DNA of 64,000 bases from the NCBI RefSeq assembly GCF_004827385.1, contig NZ_SRXN01000020.1, positions 80,903 through 144,902 on the forward strand. The letters run 5' to 3'. Origin of the DNA: Ensifer sp. MPMI2T (GTDB taxonomy: Bacteria; Pseudomonadota; Alphaproteobacteria; Rhizobiales; Rhizobiaceae). The translations under genes were made by a program, and so were the position numbers. A model generated the notes under the pieces. The model did no database searches and was not told the origin of the DNA. It was given only the letters and a program-made list of their open reading frames with translations. Shown in pieces: positions 54,527 to 63,784 of this stretch; within the stretch, counting starts at the first letter, position 1, and each line of letters begins with the position of its first letter.

Positions 54527-55399
54527 TCAGGAGCGCGGGCGTGCGCCGACGACAATGTCGACGCTTCGCGCCTCACCGCCGCGCAATGTTCCGAGTGCCA
54601 CCGTTTTGCCGACACTATCGGGACCGATCTGGCGGATCAGGTCCCGCACGCCTTCCACCGTTTCGCCATTCCAGGATGTGATGATGTCGCCGAGCGCCAG
54701 CCCGGCGTTCTCCGCGGGACCGCCCGCCTCGAGGCTCATCACCATTGCGCCCCGCGCCTTCTCCTGACGCACCGGGTACAACCCTGCTCCGAGATATCCG
54801 CGCGGCATATGCCCCTTTTCGGCGAGCGTTGCCGCAACTCGGTCGACCGTTTCGGCCGGAATAACAAGAGCGCGCCGGCGCGGGCCGAACAGGACGAGTC
54901 CGATGAAGCCACCTGCGGCATCGATCGCCGCACCGCCCTCGGCGCGCGGGTCGACGCTCGCGGAAAGGCGGATGCGCCGGTCGATCAGACCGCCACGCAT
55001 GCTGCGCCAAGCGGGTCCGACCTCACTGACAATCCCGAAGCCCGCCAGCGCAGAAGCTTCCCCCCGGCCGACAGCGACGACAAGATTCCCCGCCTCCGTC
55101 CTCCCGGCAGGTTTCAGAGCCGGCGCGCCATCAGGCATATCCGATTTCAGCACGGCGATCCCCGTCGTTGGGTCGCGCCCGACGAATTCAGCCGCCGCGG
55201 AGCTGCCGGACGGCAAAGTCAAAGTGATGCCTTCCTCGGTTTCGATCGCCTCGCTCGCGCAAACGTACAATCCTTCACGCCAATGGACGGCGCTCGAAGA
55301 ATTATGGCGGCTGGCATGGACGGCGGCGATCCCCGGAGCAGTGGCGGCGACAAGGCCAGCGATCTCTCGAGAGAAGTCGACAAGGCTGGCTTTCGGCAT
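54527..55399 (-). CDS. HtrA/DegP-like protein with PDZ domain, catalytic triad lost
   Basis: The 290-aa protein has a trypsin-like fold of the HtrA type (residues about 10-195) and a PDZ domain (about 200-285: GYLGAGLYPVR, GPAENAGLALGDIITSWNGETV). Active residues are missing. The TNNHVV region reads CASEAIE near 47-53, TDIAVL reads TTGIAVL near 78-84, and GNSGGP reads RAEGGAA near 152-158. Thus His, Asp and Ser are all replaced. No signal peptide is seen. GGAG lies seven bases before the ATG at 55399. A scaffold or sensing role in an operon with the LuxR-type protein is inferred. Confidence 0.8.
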   Translation of the reverse strand: MPKASLVDFSREIAGLVAATAPGIAAVHASRHNSSSAVHWREGLYVCASEAIETEEGITLTLPSGSSAAAEFVGRDPTTGIAVLKSDMPDGAPALKPAGRTEAGNLVVAVGRGEASALAGFGIVSEVGPAWRSMRGGLIDRRIRLSASVDPRAEGGAAIDAAGGFIGLVLFGPRRRALVIPAETVDRVAATLAEKGHMPRGYLGAGLYPVRQEKARGAMVMSLEAGGPAENAGLALGDIITSWNGETVEGVRDLIRQIGPDSVGKTVALGTLRGGEARSVDIVVGARPRS

Positions 55400-55812
55400 G
55401 GTCTTTCTCCTCAATCCATCTGAGGAATGTCGTCTGTTTCACCACGCCGTCCAACTGGCCTCACGGCTAGGTTTGGCGCGAACTGGCCATCCGGGCAGGT
55501 CGCGCCGGCTCCAGCACACATATAGGCATCAGGTTCTGACGGGCGTCGAGCGCCGCAGTCTGGACGGACGAGGACAAGAATCCTGAGACGATGGGCTATT
55601 TATAGTTGCGCACAGTCCTGTTACAATTTAATTTGGGACCTGGCGGTAGAACGAGTGACTGATTTGGTAGATTGTTTGGGCGCGCAATCTATCCGTATTC
55701 GTAATCTCAGCCGACGCCTTCATGCCGTTTCTGCATCGCAAACGTGAATAAGTGCCGTACTCGGAGCAAACTATAGTTTTTCCGCGCGGCTTACTTTCAT
55801 ATGAGGGATGTT
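55400..55812. other. Intergenic region at the start of the accessory block
   Basis: This 413-base gap between divergent genes turns AT-rich from about 55600. An inverted repeat TAGATTG (55668-55674) / CAATCTA (55685-55691) is present. A TACAAT-like -10 occurs in CTGTTACAATTTAATTT near 55622. No gene of its own is supported. Confidence 0.4.
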
Positions 55813-57225
55813 ATGGCAGAGCAAATTCAGATTTGGGAGAACGATCCTGCTTCAAGCGGGCTTATTAGTGCCGCCAAACCGAATATTAAGCGACTCCCGT
55901 TCCGATATACCTTTCCACCGCCTGCGCTAGCGCCTGACCCGGATACGACAACTCCCAATTTCCGATATTGGAACGCAGCCGAAGCGCTCCGGCGCGGTGC
56001 CGATTTTTGGGGACCTGCGGTGCCCGATCAGCAATGGTTCGGCGGTCCTGACCTTGAGGTAAGGCTGAACGTCGGCATTAGATGGAACGCCAACTACGAC
56101 AGGCGGGCGCTCAATTTCTACCGTGGGCAACTGGGCCCAGGGAGCTTCGTCTACGCTGCCGGCAGTGCCGACATGCTTTGCCACGAGCTCGGTCATGCGA
56201 TACTCGATGCCGTCCAGCCCCAACTCTGGAACTCCGGCAATGCGGAGGCGGTCGCCTTTCACGAATCGTTTGGCGACGTGAGCGCAATATTGTGCGCGCT
56301 TCAAATCGAGACAATGCGCAATTTCATCCTAACGAGCACGAACGGCAACATTTACTGCAATTCGCGACTCTCCCGTATCGCCGAACAATTCGGGACGGCA
56401 CTCCACGCGATATTCCCCGATGATGCCGATCAGGATTGCCTGCGCAACGCATGGAATCCGTTCTGCTACGCCCCCCCAGCCTCTCTGCCGCCAATGGGCC
56501 CTTCCTCAATCCTAACGGCGAGGTCGCACTCCTTCTCCCGGGTTTTCACGGGCGCCGTGTTCGAGGCATTGGCTGGCATGCTGGCCGTTCATCCGCCGGC
56601 TACACCAGATCGGTTGCGCGATGTCACGTTCGAGATGCGGGACATCATGATTGAGGCGGTGAGGAGCGCTCTCGTCGTACCGCAATACTATGCTTCGGTT
56701 GCGGCCAAGATGATGCTGGCAGCCGCGGCGAGAAACGAGGCATATCGGGCGGTCTTCAGAGACGCCTTTGTCGGGCGCTTGATTCTCTCACTCGAGGTGG
56801 CGGCGAACATCTTGTCCTCGCCAACAGCCGACGAGGATACAGGTGTTGCCGGAGAAGTCGCGCGCCACACTGACAGGCCCACGTTCGGTGTGCTCCCATC
56901 CTCGCATTACGGCCTCGACCAGCCGCTGCACATCGAGTTGCCGGCGGATCCGGTGGGAACTGCTGCAAGGAGCGCCACGCGGGATGGAAAGTCGATAGCG
57001 CCATTGAACGTCGAGGAGGCGGCCATGACGTTCGTGGATCGACTGTTCATGAGGGGTCGCGTCGATTACGGCGAGTTCGGAGGCAAGGATCACAAGGGCG
57101 ATAAGGCCAGTAAGAATCCCTCACGTGGCGATTCAACCCATCGTCTCGAACTCGTTGATGATCAGCTTTGCTTGCGGAGAATCAGAATCTGCTGTGGCCA
57201 ATGTACGGCTCTCCGGGGGTCATGA
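55813..57225 (+). CDS. Zinc metalloprotease-like protein (HExxH...E, gluzincin type)
   Basis: The 470-aa protein has HELGH at about residues 124-128 and, 22 residues on, FHESFGD with Glu at about 151. This is the HExxH plus distal Glu arrangement of thermolysin-like (clan MA) proteases. No signal peptide is obvious. The N-terminal 110 residues and the C-terminal half match nothing I know; the C terminus is Cys-rich (LCLRRIRICCGQC). The ATG at 55813 has GAGGG five bases upstream. It is followed by an exported NTF2-like gene 19 bases later. Codon use and GC are lower than in the flanks. Confidence 0.75.
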   Translation: MAEQIQIWENDPASSGLISAAKPNIKRLPFRYTFPPPALAPDPDTTTPNFRYWNAAEALRRGADFWGPAVPDQQWFGGPDLEVRLNVGIRWNANYDRRALNFYRGQLGPGSFVYAAGSADMLCHELGHAILDAVQPQLWNSGNAEAVAFHESFGDVSAILCALQIETMRNFILTSTNGNIYCNSRLSRIAEQFGTALHAIFPDDADQDCLRNAWNPFCYAPPASLPPMGPSSILTARSHSFSRVFTGAVFEALAGMLAVHPPATPDRLRDVTFEMRDIMIEAVRSALVVPQYYASVAAKMMLAAAARNEAYRAVFRDAFVGRLILSLEVAANILSSPTADEDTGVAGEVARHTDRPTFGVLPSSHYGLDQPLHIELPADPVGTAARSATRDGKSIAPLNVEEAAMTFVDRLFMRGRVDYGEFGGKDHKGDKASKNPSRGDSTHRLELVDDQLCLRRIRICCGQCTALRGS

Positions 57226-57244
57226 TCAAAAGGGGAGGTTGATA

Positions 57245-57850
57245 ATGTCGCTTACACACGCAAAGCTTCTCGCGCGGCGCGCCAAACTGACGGCCTGCGC
57301 TATCGGGATAGGTGTTGGCCTCACATTCGCGGCCGCAGAGCAATCGTTGGCGGCGGACTGCGTGAACCATCCAGACAGGGTATGGCTAGCAACCCCCAAC
57401 GACCCAATGCCCGCGGACGACCGGGCGATCAGAAAACTGATCAACTTGTACAACTGGGCGCTGGACGATCATCGGGTAGCGCAACTGGACGGCCTCTTTA
57501 CCGACGCCGTGTTCTACGAGCTGTGCAACGCGGCCGGCGAACAGCTCGCCCAAAAAAACGGGAAGGATCAATTGGAAGGGTATCTCAATGATTATTTCAA
57601 TGAGATTGTGGACAACCGAACGCAGACAAGACACGTCGGCAGCAACACGCTGCTCCATGCAGTCGATGCAAGCACTGTCCAGGGCAAAACGACGGTCGTG
57701 GTGACGCTTCAGCATTCCGATATAGAGACTCCGGTGCTTGACTACACCGGAGAGTTTAGGACCGAGTTCGAGAAGGTCGGCAATGTCTGGAAGTTCTCAA
57801 GCATAACGCTCATCACTGACGGTCCCAAGCTCGCATTGCGAGCGCGGTGA
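57245..57850 (+). CDS. Exported SnoaL/NTF2-like protein
   Basis: The 201-aa protein has a Sec signal (RRAKLTACAIGIGVGLTFAAAEQSLAADC, cleavage after LAA). The mature part is an NTF2-like alpha+beta cone: IRKLINLYNWALDDHRVAQLDGLFTDAVFYEL, then HVGSNTLLHAVDAS, VTLQHSDIETPVLDYTGEFRTEFEKVGNVWKFSSITL. Such folds serve as small-molecule binders or isomerases. The ATG at 57245 has GGGGAGG six bases upstream. Its stop overlaps the next gene's GTG (GTGA), so the two are coupled. Function unknown. Confidence 0.8.
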   Translation: MSLTHAKLLARRAKLTACAIGIGVGLTFAAAEQSLAADCVNHPDRVWLATPNDPMPADDRAIRKLINLYNWALDDHRVAQLDGLFTDAVFYELCNAAGEQLAQKNGKDQLEGYLNDYFNEIVDNRTQTRHVGSNTLLHAVDASTVQGKTTVVVTLQHSDIETPVLDYTGEFRTEFEKVGNVWKFSSITLITDGPKLALRAR

Positions 57851-59943
57851 ATGTCGCGGGAACGGCAGTGAGGCGTACCGGCCAGCTCTTCACGATCATG
57901 ACTGTGGCCGTTGCTATCGCAGGCGGGTTGACGCTGCCGGGCCGCATGGCATCTTACGCGACCGACTCCTATCCACAAGCTCAGATCCAATGGCTCAGCG
58001 GACCGGCCTGCGACCGGAACGCGCGTTGTGACAGGACGACGGGCTGCATCGCGCCGACGCCCCCGCAAGGGCCCGTCCTTGACGTTCTTCCTCGTGACCG
58101 GGCGCATGGCCGATATGTCCGCGATCTGGAGGTTTTCCAGTTCTGTAGGCAGTTGGTGCAGTTGTCGAGAAATGCCAAAGCCAGTGATCTCCGTTCGGTC
58201 AGCTTTCGGGCCTCTGGACTCGAAGCATTTGCCGAGACCGCGCAGCGCTGGAACGGAGAATTCCTATGGGAGCCCGCATCGGCAAGTGTCGAGACGATCA
58301 CCAGGTTCGGGGATGAAGCCCGTGCCGTCTTCGGCCAGATTCCTGAGGGTGACTGTTCAGACGGCGCCGCAAGAACTCTGCCCCTGCAAATCGATGGCAA
58401 CCTCGTCGATCTGAAGCCGAACTTAGGCAAGGCAGGGCATCCGCTGGAATTCGAGCACCGCGATACGGCAGGCAATGTGGTCAAATGGACGAGTGGTATT
58501 GCGCGGTGCGACAAGCCCTCTTTGGCCGGAAGCGCTACCTATTGTGGACTTAACTCCCGGCTGAACCGTGTCGAGAGGGGCAATGTGGAATGGCTTTTCT
58601 TCTGCCGCAAATCGAGCCCCAGCGGCGAAGTCGCGCCGACGCCATATTGGCAGCGGTCAAATCCGAAGTTTGCGTTATACGGCGTCATTGGGTTCAATAG
58701 GCGCACGGGTGAGGTCACTTTCTTTGACGGCAGAAAGGACCGGAGCGAATTCGACTGGTCGCAGAAATTCGCGCCACCTGCGGGTCACTCCTACGCAGAT
58801 CGCAAGGGCCGCGCAGCAGCAGAGGCGCTCTACGACCCGACGTTCCAAATAGAATGCTCCGCATGCCACGGCAACAAAAGCGCTTACGTGATAACTCCCA
58901 GCATCCAGCAGGCGCGCGTGGGCTTCGCAGGCGATCATGATCCGACGGCGGTTGCTTTCAGCCTCGGCGATTTCCTGCCAGCAGGGCCGCGAAACAGATC
59001 GACACCATTCCGTGTTGTCGGGTCCGCTTATACCAGCACCCACCGCGTCAGCCTCGAACGTGCGATGACCGTGCGCGACCCAACCGGGAACTGCACGGAG
59101 TGCCATACGCTGACGACCCAGATCACCGGTCAACGCTTTGCGGCCGATGCGGTGGCGCAGGTCCCGACGATCACGCATCCTAACAGGTCGCAATCCCTGC
59201 GCCTCAAGGCGGAACAGCGCAAGTTGCGGGAGATAAACACACATCGTACCACGTGGGCCACCCGCGCGGGTGGCGGGAAAATTCACCCTTGGATGGTGCC
59301 GATCGACGGTAACCGCCCGTCGGCGCTTGCGCCCGAAATCAGTTCCTCCGACTGGAGCGTCTTGAGCAACTGCCTGTGGGGCGCAGGCGGGCCAGAATGC
59401 GACTACAAGCCCCTGTATACATCGTGTCCACTCCCTGGCACGGCGGAAGGCGGCGACATTTCCGAACCTGTCGATTTTTCCATTGAAGTGCTGCCCGCCG
59501 CTCCCATGGAAATGCACGCGGATCGGGTGCTTCGGCTGCGCTGGAAATATCTCAACAATTACGGCGATGTTCCGCAACGGGACGATGTCCGCTTCAACGT
59601 CGGGGTAAAATCCGTTGACATCCCCGCCGCGCAGAGGTCCCCGGCCGGTGAGACTTATCCAGGCATAGGAGAAACACGCGAAGAGAATTTTGTCGCCGTT
59701 ACCGACGAAATCGGAGCCTCCGGCGCAACGATGCTAATCCGTAACCTGTCCTATCTCGGACATTCGAGGTTTACCGATCCCGCCCCATCTACTAGTTTGC
59801 GGGCCTACCAGTTGGATTTGCCTGCCCAATGCGATCGACGTTATCTAGTTCGCGTACTCCCGAAGAGGTTTTGCTTCGACCAAAGCGTGGTAGCCTATGG
59901 GCGGGCGGATTACTTACTTTACGCTGACGTTTCCTGCCGGTAA
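57847..59943 (+). CDS. Exported di-haem cytochrome-like protein, 698 aa
   Basis: The protein has a signal-like hydrophobic N terminus (FTIMTVAVAIAGGLTLPG) and two haem c-binding motifs, CSACH near residues 337-341 and CTECH near 416-420. About 330 residues before and 280 after them match no family I recognise. Cysteine is frequent, which suits an oxidising periplasm. It starts at a GTG that overlaps the preceding stop. Multi-domain exported cytochromes of this kind usually carry electrons or act as peroxidase-like enzymes; here only location and haem binding are supported. Confidence 0.75.
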   Translation: MNVAGTAVRRTGQLFTIMTVAVAIAGGLTLPGRMASYATDSYPQAQIQWLSGPACDRNARCDRTTGCIAPTPPQGPVLDVLPRDRAHGRYVRDLEVFQFCRQLVQLSRNAKASDLRSVSFRASGLEAFAETAQRWNGEFLWEPASASVETITRFGDEARAVFGQIPEGDCSDGAARTLPLQIDGNLVDLKPNLGKAGHPLEFEHRDTAGNVVKWTSGIARCDKPSLAGSATYCGLNSRLNRVERGNVEWLFFCRKSSPSGEVAPTPYWQRSNPKFALYGVIGFNRRTGEVTFFDGRKDRSEFDWSQKFAPPAGHSYADRKGRAAAEALYDPTFQIECSACHGNKSAYVITPSIQQARVGFAGDHDPTAVAFSLGDFLPAGPRNRSTPFRVVGSAYTSTHRVSLERAMTVRDPTGNCTECHTLTTQITGQRFAADAVAQVPTITHPNRSQSLRLKAEQRKLREINTHRTTWATRAGGGKIHPWMVPIDGNRPSALAPEISSSDWSVLSNCLWGAGGPECDYKPLYTSCPLPGTAEGGDISEPVDFSIEVLPAAPMEMHADRVLRLRWKYLNNYGDVPQRDDVRFNVGVKSVDIPAAQRSPAGETYPGIGETREENFVAVTDEIGASGATMLIRNLSYLGHSRFTDPAPSTSLRAYQLDLPAQCDRRYLVRVLPKRFCFDQSVVAYGRADYLLYADVSCR

Positions 59944-60220
59944 GTTGAGTCTTATTTCGTTCCAAGTGGGCAGGCCCGGTCCTCATTTCACGCTCTCGAA
60001 GCCAAACCGTCGCAACGGCACATACCTGAAGATCACCCGGAGGGCTTGCGTCATTGGATGCTGGCGCGTTGCACCCGTCGAGGATCTTGAATCAAGAAAT
60101 AGACGCCCCTGGAAATCGTGGCCGACAATTTTCTGGATATTTCTTGTCCCTAATATAGCCTGAATGAAGCTAGAATGCATGTCGAGGTGCCGACCTTCGT
60201 CGCCCCATGAAGGAGCCGCA

Positions 60221-63200
60221 ATGAGCGACGTCGATAAATGGCTGGCCGAGATAGGACTTGCGCACCTTGCGCAAACTTTCGCTCGCGCCCAGATCGATTT
60301 CGACAGCGTGCGGCTCCTCACGGACGAGGACCTGCGCGAGATGCAGATCCCACTCGGCCCTAGGCGGAAATTGCTTGCCGCCGTTGCAGGGATGGGGCCG
60401 ATGTCGACGGCCAATGCTTTGAGAAAGCAACCAGAACGCCGTCAACTGACGATTCTGTTCTGCGACATGGTCGGATCTACTGAGTACGCGGCGCGACTGG
60501 ATCCCGAAGACTTCAGCGACCTTACCCAAAGTTTTCTTAGTCGATGCACCGGGCTTGCCAGATCTCACGGAGGATTTGTTGCGAACTATGCAGGCGACGC
60601 GCTACAAGTCCTGTTCGGCTACCCGACCGCCGAGGAGGACGATGCGGAGCGCGCACTTGCTCTCGCGTTGGACCTGCTCACGGCGATTCCGCAAATCGAG
60701 GCGCCCGGTGACGCCCGGCCGAATGTACGGATCGGAATCGCGAGCGGGCTTGTCGTGGTCGGTGATGTCCAAGGGGCACCGGGAGGGGTGTCCACCGTGG
60801 CTTTTGGCCCTGTACCCAGTCTCGCACAACGGCTGGAGACACTAGCGAATCCGCAGACTATCCTCGTCGACCAGAGCACATATGCATCAGCTTGCCGCTC
60901 CTTTGAATTTCAGGATGTTGGTGCGACCACTTTGAAGGGCTTCGCTGAGCCAGTTCACGTCTGGCGTGCCAGCAAGGCTTTGCCGCGCGGCAACAGATTT
61001 AATAGAACCGGGCTTACACCCCTCATCGGGCGAAAGAGCGAGATCGAACGGGTTCTCGCTTTCTGGGAACTGGTCGCCGAAGACCGTTGCGCGCGTTGGC
61101 TCCTGCTCTGCGGCGAGCCGGGGATCGGCAAATCGAGACTCCTGTTCGAGGTGGTCAAGAGGCTGCCGACGGCAAGGACGTTGATAGCGCATTGCTCTTC
61201 GACGCACTCCAACAGCGCCCTCTTTCCCTTCCTTCAACTTCTAAGACAAGAGTGCGCCATTTCAAACGCGCTGCCGACACCGGTGGCGAAGAAGAGACTA
61301 GAGGCACTTCTGTCGGTTAGCAGCGTGCCACTGTCAGACTCCTTCCCGATCCTGGCACGGCTGCTGGCGGTCGAGCAGGCGGACTATCCGCCCTCCGAGC
61401 TCACCTCGACAGAGCAGCAGGCGACCGTGCGCAGGGTCTTCGTCGAGTGGCTGCGTCACATGGCTCGCCAAGGTCCCCTGTTGCTTGCAATAGAGGACGC
61501 ACAGTGGATGGACCCCTCTTCTAGCAGTCTCCTCGGAGCGCTCCACGAGGAGGTTCGAGATTTCGCTGCCCTTGTGCTGATAACGTCGCGCCACGACGTG
61601 CTGAAATTCGGCAATCAGCGAGTGCGCATCGATACCATGAGGATCGGACGCCTCACGCGTGAAGAGGCCGGCGCACTCGTTGAAAGCGTTTCCTCGGGGG
61701 CCACGCTTGCATCGGGGGTTGCTCAGTCGCTGCTTAGGAAGGCTGAAGGGGTGCCACTCTACGTAGAGGAGCTGGCTAAGTCTGCAGTGGAGTTGACGTC
61801 CTCCGGCGGCGCTTCGAGGATGCAGCACGATGTTCCGATCGAGGTTCCAAACAACCTGCAGTCTGCATTGCTTGCCAGACTAGACAGGCTTGGTGAAGGA
61901 AAGATGATCGCCCAGGTCGCCGCGGTGATTGGCCGCGAGTTCGACGTGAAGATGCTTGCACGGGTCGCGGATGTTCCCGTCCATGCGTTGAAGCCACAGT
62001 TGGAGCGTTTGACGAAAGTCGGGCTAGTATCGCCGCAGCCCTTTGCGGACTGGCCAAGATACGCTTTCACGCATGTGCTGCTCCAAGAGGCCGCCTGTGG
62101 GGCATTGCTCAGGGACAGACGACGGCAGCTCCACGCGCGGGTCGCCGACACAATAGAGAAAACGGAGCCGAACACGGCAATTGAGCACCCCGAGGTGTTG
62201 GCGCAGCATTTGGACGAAGCGGGGCAGTTCGAGCGTGCCGCCGATCATTGGCTGGCCGCTGGGATCAAAGTTGGGCAGACGTGGGCAAAGGTTGAGTCGG
62301 CGAACATGTTTGCCAGAGGGCTCGAGTGCCTACGCAAGCTCCCTCCGTCGAGCCACCGCGACCGGAAGGAACTTAGACTCGAGCTTGAGCGCGGCGATGT
62401 GCTGTACGCGACATACGGCTACGTAACACGCGAAGGAAGTGCCGCCTACCGCAACGTGATGAGGCTGAGCGAAGCTCTGGGCGATGCCGAGGCTGCTATT
62501 CGCGCACTGGATGGATTGTTCGGTACGGCATTCAATTCTGCCAGCTTCAGCGACGCCGAATGGGCGAGCAATCAGCTTCTGGACATTGGCCGAAAACGGC
62601 AAAATATCAGGGCTCTTGTTCTCGGTATGCAGTTCTTGGGAATGTGCGCGTTCTCGCGGGGTCGGCTCAAGGAGGCCAGATCGTACCTGGGCGAAGCACT
62701 GGCGCACCGATCGGCTGCCGAAGAGGTAGGAAGTGACTTCCCTAGCATGTCCATGATCTATCTTTCGTGGACACTGCAGCTTCTCGGCCAGGAGGAGGAA
62801 TCCTTGGCGCTCTTCCGGGAGGCCCAAGCGCGGGCGCGTCAGCAAACGGACTACCGCCTTGCGGCGTGTCTCGGCGACGGCTGCATCCTCATGGCCCTTC
62901 GGCACGACGCGACAATGTTGGAGGCGATGATCGACGAACTAATGCCGCTGGCGAGAAGGAACGGATTCCAGCTCTGGCTCAATATGGCGTCGTTCTTCCA
63001 GGGCTGGATGCTGGTCATGACCCGTCAGAATGCGTCTGGCCTCGAGCAGATGCGTCAAATCTGCGACAACATGGGCGAACAAGAGATCGACAAGACCTGC
63101 TACTTCGGCATTCTCGCCGAAAGCTATCTTAGGATGAGTCGGATCCCGGAAGCATTACAAACGGTGGAACGAGCTCTCGCTCTCGCAGAGAGGACGGGAG

Positions 63201-63400
63201 AGCGCTACTTTGTCGCCGAACTCTTGCGTCTGAAAGGAGAGCTCAAGCTAAAGACCTCCGCCGAGATCTCGGAGGCCCAGGCGATGCTTCGAAGGTCGGC
63301 CGCCGTTGCTCGCAAGCAGGGGGCAAAGACCTGGGAACTCAGGGCGAGACAGACACTTGCCGCAATGGAGGCATCGAAGACTCGAGCCGAGCCGGCATAG
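60221..63400 (+). CDS. SAM - class III cyclase - AAA - TPR signalling protein
   Basis: The 1059-aa protein has a SAM domain (about 1-58), a class III adenylate/guanylate cyclase domain (about 72-245), an AAA/NACHT-like ATPase (LIGRKSEIERVLAF; Walker A GEPGIGKSR; Walker B LLAIEDAQWMD) and TPR-type helical repeats to the end. The cyclase keeps both metal Asps (FCDMVGST, YAGDALQVLFGYP). It has NYAGD where the substrate Lys is usual (KYMGD) and GPVPSLAQRL where the transition-state Asn is usual (PNLAARL). Rhizobia carry many such proteins. AGGAG lies before the ATG at 60221. The 277 bases upstream hold no gene. Confidence 0.88.
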   Translation: MSDVDKWLAEIGLAHLAQTFARAQIDFDSVRLLTDEDLREMQIPLGPRRKLLAAVAGMGPMSTANALRKQPERRQLTILFCDMVGSTEYAARLDPEDFSDLTQSFLSRCTGLARSHGGFVANYAGDALQVLFGYPTAEEDDAERALALALDLLTAIPQIEAPGDARPNVRIGIASGLVVVGDVQGAPGGVSTVAFGPVPSLAQRLETLANPQTILVDQSTYASACRSFEFQDVGATTLKGFAEPVHVWRASKALPRGNRFNRTGLTPLIGRKSEIERVLAFWELVAEDRCARWLLLCGEPGIGKSRLLFEVVKRLPTARTLIAHCSSTHSNSALFPFLQLLRQECAISNALPTPVAKKRLEALLSVSSVPLSDSFPILARLLAVEQADYPPSELTSTEQQATVRRVFVEWLRHMARQGPLLLAIEDAQWMDPSSSSLLGALHEEVRDFAALVLITSRHDVLKFGNQRVRIDTMRIGRLTREEAGALVESVSSGATLASGVAQSLLRKAEGVPLYVEELAKSAVELTSSGGASRMQHDVPIEVPNNLQSALLARLDRLGEGKMIAQVAAVIGREFDVKMLARVADVPVHALKPQLERLTKVGLVSPQPFADWPRYAFTHVLLQEAACGALLRDRRRQLHARVADTIEKTEPNTAIEHPEVLAQHLDEAGQFERAADHWLAAGIKVGQTWAKVESANMFARGLECLRKLPPSSHRDRKELRLELERGDVLYATYGYVTREGSAAYRNVMRLSEALGDAEAAIRALDGLFGTAFNSASFSDAEWASNQLLDIGRKRQNIRALVLGMQFLGMCAFSRGRLKEARSYLGEALAHRSAAEEVGSDFPSMSMIYLSWTLQLLGQEEESLALFREAQARARQQTDYRLAACLGDGCILMALRHDATMLEAMIDELMPLARRNGFQLWLNMASFFQGWMLVMTRQNASGLEQMRQICDNMGEQEIDKTCYFGILAESYLRMSRIPEALQTVERALALAERTGERYFVAELLRLKGELKLKTSAEISEAQAMLRRSAAVARKQGAKTWELRARQTLAAMEASKTRAEPA

Positions 63401-63406
63401 CCAAGC

Positions 63407-63571
63407 ATGAACATCCCGCGTTCCGACTACATCAAAGACTGGCGCGAATATGCGCTTCACTGGCGACCCGCCGGTGCCGAGTTCCCCTTGATGCGTTATG
63501 TGACCTTCGAAGCACAGAATGGGAACGTCGCGCTGACAACACAGCGCTGGTTTGCGTCTGGTGGCGCGTAG
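63407..63571 (+). CDS. Possible small protein, 54 aa
   Basis: Seven bases after the cyclase stop an ATG opens a frame MNIPRSDYIKDWREYALHW that ends at TAG. The composition is protein-like, with several aromatic residues. No ribosome binding site is clear, and no homologue comes to mind. It may be the start of a decayed gene. Confidence 0.3.
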   Translation: MNIPRSDYIKDWREYALHWRPAGAEFPLMRYVTFEAQNGNVALTTQRWFASGGA

Positions 63572-63682
63572 AACAGCGGTGCTTAATTCGCCGAGTTCCG
63601 TTTGCTTTGAATGCTCAAAGCTTGCGATAGTGGGTTGAGTGGGACGGCGACCGCTGCTTCTCCCGCGGTGGCCCTTTATGGG

Positions 63683-63703
63683 CATTGGACAAATTGTCCA
63701 ATG
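63683..63703. promoter_or_regulatory. Perfect 21-base palindrome near pqqE end
   Basis: CATTGGACAA and TTGTCCAATG flank a single A. It lies between the small 54-aa frame and the 3' end of pqqE, far from any recognised start codon. It has the form of a dimeric-repressor operator; as a hairpin it would lack a T-run. Confidence 0.5.
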
Positions 63704-63784
63704 GCGGTCGTGTTCCTTGGTTTGACGAGGCCCAGCACCTTTTGCGGGTGGCAAACCATGTGCCCTACCCGACCTCGATGGGCA

